Shown here: piece by piece, positions 39,377 to 41,199 of the stretch
Position numbering within the stretch: position 1 is the stretch's first letter
Layout: each line of letters starts with the position of its first letter
Origin: Sphingobium sp.
Lineage (GTDB): Bacteria > Pseudomonadota > Alphaproteobacteria > Sphingomonadales > Sphingomonadaceae
Direction: 5' to 3'
Length of the DNA: 41,199 nucleotides
NCBI GenBank assembly: GCA_017744605.1
Contig: JAGIAZ010000021.1
Coordinates: 1-41,199 of the forward strand
Program-made: the position numbers and the translations under genes
The notes under the pieces: model-generated
The model's input: only the letters and a program-made list of their open reading frames with translations
Told to the model about the DNA's origin: nothing
Database searches by the model: none

Positions 39377-41199
39377 TTATCTGCTGACCGCTATACTGGC
39401 TTGCAGATCCGTTGGACGAATGACCGGCCTGACCGGAGCACCGGCCACCAGTTTGACCCAGAGGGCGCCTCCGCCCTTGAAATAGGACGTCTCATTCGCC
39501 TGGCGCAATGCGTCCATGCTGGGTTGTTCCGTTCCGGAGGCTGCCTTGGTGAAACCAGGCAACTCGAACATGACCCATGAGCCCTTGTTCATTTCGGCCA
39601 GACTGAGAGTGACTTCCGGTCTTTCGGTTTTGACCTGAATCTCGGTGCCGGCACGCACGGTGCTCTGGTCGCCGGAGATTTTGAATTCCTTGCCATTGCG
39701 AACAAGCGCGATCGGCGCCTGCGGAGCACGACGAGAAAACAGAGCGGCACGTTGGGCCTGAACGAGGGGCGTGTTTGGAGCATTCGGACCGATCGAAGAG
39801 AGCAAAGCGAACCGAGCGGTCCGGGATTCGAGATCGACTGCGGCTGGAAGTTCTCCTCTGCTGTCAGAGAGATTCAGGCGACCGACATCGCCCTTGCAGA
39901 CGGAGGCGTTCCAGGTGGGATGGATTTCACAGCTGTCGTCGGTGACGACGCTGTCGTTCTCGCCATCGTTGAGCATGATGTGGGAATCGGGGATGCCGGT
40001 CACCGAACCGTCCAGGTCGTGGATCGACAGGGTCCGATATGCATTGCCGCCGCGGTTATCATTATCAAACCTGGTATCGAATTTCGGGAAATAGACCGGC
40101 TTGGCGTTGACGAATTTCGCGCCGCTGATGGAGCTTCCGGTACTGAGCCCCGCGCTCGTGAACAGCAGGAAGGAAAGCGCGCCTGTCTTTCGCACCTTGT
40201 TATCCTGGAAATTCACAAATGTCGTGTTCACCACTTCACCGCGATAGTCATAATATTCATAGCCGCGGATCGGGAAGTCGGGGATACGGGTCTTGGGCAG
40301 GCTGCGGCCATAGGCGACTTCGTCCGGCGTCCTGGGATTGCCGATATTGGCGGTCTCGCCCACGACCAGCGAATCAACCAGCCGTGCGTGAAACGGTTCG
40401 CTGCCGATGTCGCCAGCGGCCTGCGTCATGCCAATGGCATTATCAGCGAGTTTCAAATTGCTGTACACGAAGAGGTCGCCCCGGCCCCAGAGACCGCCAT
40501 TGCGGTTCTTGTAGCTGGTCAAGTTCTCGAAGTGCGACTCCACCACTTCGCTCTCCAGATCGGCGGGATTTGCCAACGGCAGGAACGGGATGGTGGCCAG
40601 GCCGAAGGTGTTATCTTCGTAGATGTTCCGGTCGAACATGAACCCGTCGAAGTTGGAATGCGCCACATTTCCTCTGAATGCGCGCAGCGGCGTTCGGCGC
40701 GGCCAGATGGTCTTGGCTGTGTCCGAATCCTTGAACGCACCTTGAGGATGTTCCGGCAGGGAAAGCCAGAAGCCGTTCTCGTCGGAACCGGCCGCTACAT
40801 TGTCTATGAAGACATTGTCCGGGTTGGTGATCCAGTATGACGCCACCGTATTGTCCGAAGGCAACAGGGTGTTCCCGCTGTGGAAGCTGGCTTTGCTGAA
40901 GGCCGCACGATCCGCATATTTGGGATCTTTCTCTCCGTTGGCGGCGAGGTTGGTGGGCACGCAATCCAATGTCGGATGACATTTGGTCTGGATAGCCAGG
41001 TTGTGCACGAACTGGTTGCCGTGCTCGATGCCGTCTTCGAGGAAGAAGCAATGGCCCACGGTGTTGTAGGTGACGTTGTTTTCCACCCGCAGGTCATTGG
41101 TGCCATGCACCGTCACGCAGCGGTTGTAGCTGTCGTGGATCGACGCGTTCTGGACATATTGCCCCTGTCCCTCGCCAAGGATGTGCCAGTGGATGGGAT
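39377..41199 (-). CDS. CEMIP/TMEM2-like right-handed beta-helix protein, C-terminal part (runs off right edge)
   Basis: The frame is open from the stop at 39377 to the window edge, giving 606 visible residues; it begins outside. Near the edge it reads SIHDSYNRCVTVHGTNDL and then YNTVGHCFFLEDGIEHGN. About 70 residues later comes YWITNPDNVFIDNVAAGSDE with NGFWL. These blocks, in this order, closely resemble human CEMIP (KIAA1199) and TMEM2, proteins required for hyaluronan breakdown. The rest has beta-helix turns (NLTSYKNRNGGLWGRG, NTTFVNFQDN) and a C-terminal beta-domain. A G8 domain would be expected upstream. The nearby glucuronate pathway suggests action on a uronic-acid polysaccharide; this is inference. 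Confidence 0.8.
   Translation of the reverse strand, partial: PIHWHILGEGQGQYVQNASIHDSYNRCVTVHGTNDLRVENNVTYNTVGHCFFLEDGIEHGNQFVHNLAIQTKCHPTLDCVPTNLAANGEKDPKYADRAAFSKASFHSGNTLLPSDNTVASYWITNPDNVFIDNVAAGSDENGFWLSLPEHPQGAFKDSDTAKTIWPRRTPLRAFRGNVAHSNFDGFMFDRNIYEDNTFGLATIPFLPLANPADLESEVVESHFENLTSYKNRNGGLWGRGDLFVYSNLKLADNAIGMTQAAGDIGSEPFHARLVDSLVVGETANIGNPRTPDEVAYGRSLPKTRIPDFPIRGYEYYDYRGEVVNTTFVNFQDNKVRKTGALSFLLFTSAGLSTGSSISGAKFVNAKPVYFPKFDTRFDNDNRGGNAYRTLSIHDLDGSVTGIPDSHIMLNDGENDSVVTDDSCEIHPTWNASVCKGDVGRLNLSDSRGELPAAVDLESRTARFALLSSIGPNAPNTPLVQAQRAALFSRRAPQAPIALVRNGKEFKISGDQSTVRAGTEIQVKTERPEVTLSLAEMNKGSWVMFELPGFTKAASGTEQPSMDALRQANETSYFKGGGALWVKLVAGAPVRPVIRPTDLQASIAVSR

Noticed and set aside
39752..40840. 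362-aa plus-strand open frame opposite the CEMIP-like gene
   Set aside because: The minus strand carries recognisable CEMIP-like blocks over the same bases; the plus frame has none.
1..41199. CRISPR arrays or tandem-repeat arrays
   Set aside because: Reading through the window I found no regularly spaced direct repeats of suitable length.

Overview
The window is GC-rich bacterial DNA and most likely chromosomal sequence from a member of the Sphingomonadales (alphaproteobacteria). The clues are three TonB-dependent receptors of the large sphingomonad kind, a mannonate dehydratase whose active-site residues and 402-aa length coincide with those I recall for the Novosphingobium enzyme, and a general style of Nramp, OprB, FUSC and DUF2946 genes. 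No rRNA, complete tRNA, CRISPR array or replication origin was seen. All calls come from reading the sequence; no database search was run.

Left part (1-9,200). An IS1182-type transposase tail enters from the left edge. It is followed by a small secreted His/Asp/Glu-rich protein. A minus-strand operon at 3976-1221 encodes an outer-membrane DUF6662-like barrel, a secreted FMN-binding protein, an ApbE flavin transferase and a four-helix membrane protein. It looks like a flavin-based extracytoplasmic electron-transfer (possibly ferric reductase) module, with a Fur-box-like site over its promoter. From about 4.1 to 7.6 kb lies an island-like stretch of lower-GC orphan genes, an excisionase-type HTH protein, a large inverted repeat and a tRNA-3'-end-like sequence. 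A FUSC-family exporter follows.

Metal block (9,198-16,696). A TonB receptor plus a DUF2946-like His-rich protein sits behind a good Zur-box match, which suggests zinc uptake. Next is an operon of an Nramp-related transporter with non-canonical metal-site motifs, an OprB-type porin, a 73-aa membrane protein and MgtC. It diverges from a CsoR/RcnR-family sensor with an H3/C35/H60/H64 fingerprint. A palindrome between them overlaps both predicted promoters. Two short ORFs with strong ribosome binding sites lie in the leader of the Nramp operon.

Hexuronate and polysaccharide block (17,012 to the right edge). It holds a TonB receptor, a GH2-malectin glycosidase with a Gfo/Idh/MocA dehydrogenase, an ExuT-like MFS transporter, KDG kinase, mannonate dehydratase, a GntR/FCD repressor, glucuronate isomerase and fructuronate reductase. 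It also holds a second sugar-type TonB receptor in an operon with a carboxylesterase and an unusual secreted creatininase-like protein. A DUF1593/Sde182-like secreted protein follows. At the right edge is the C-terminal part of a protein that strikingly resembles animal CEMIP/TMEM2 hyaluronan-degradation proteins. Together the genes describe import of a glucuronic-acid-containing glycan or glycoside, periplasmic de-esterification and trimming, and conversion of glucuronate to 2-keto-3-deoxy-6-phosphogluconate. Repeated TGGTYTGACCA-like sites suggest control by the local GntR protein.
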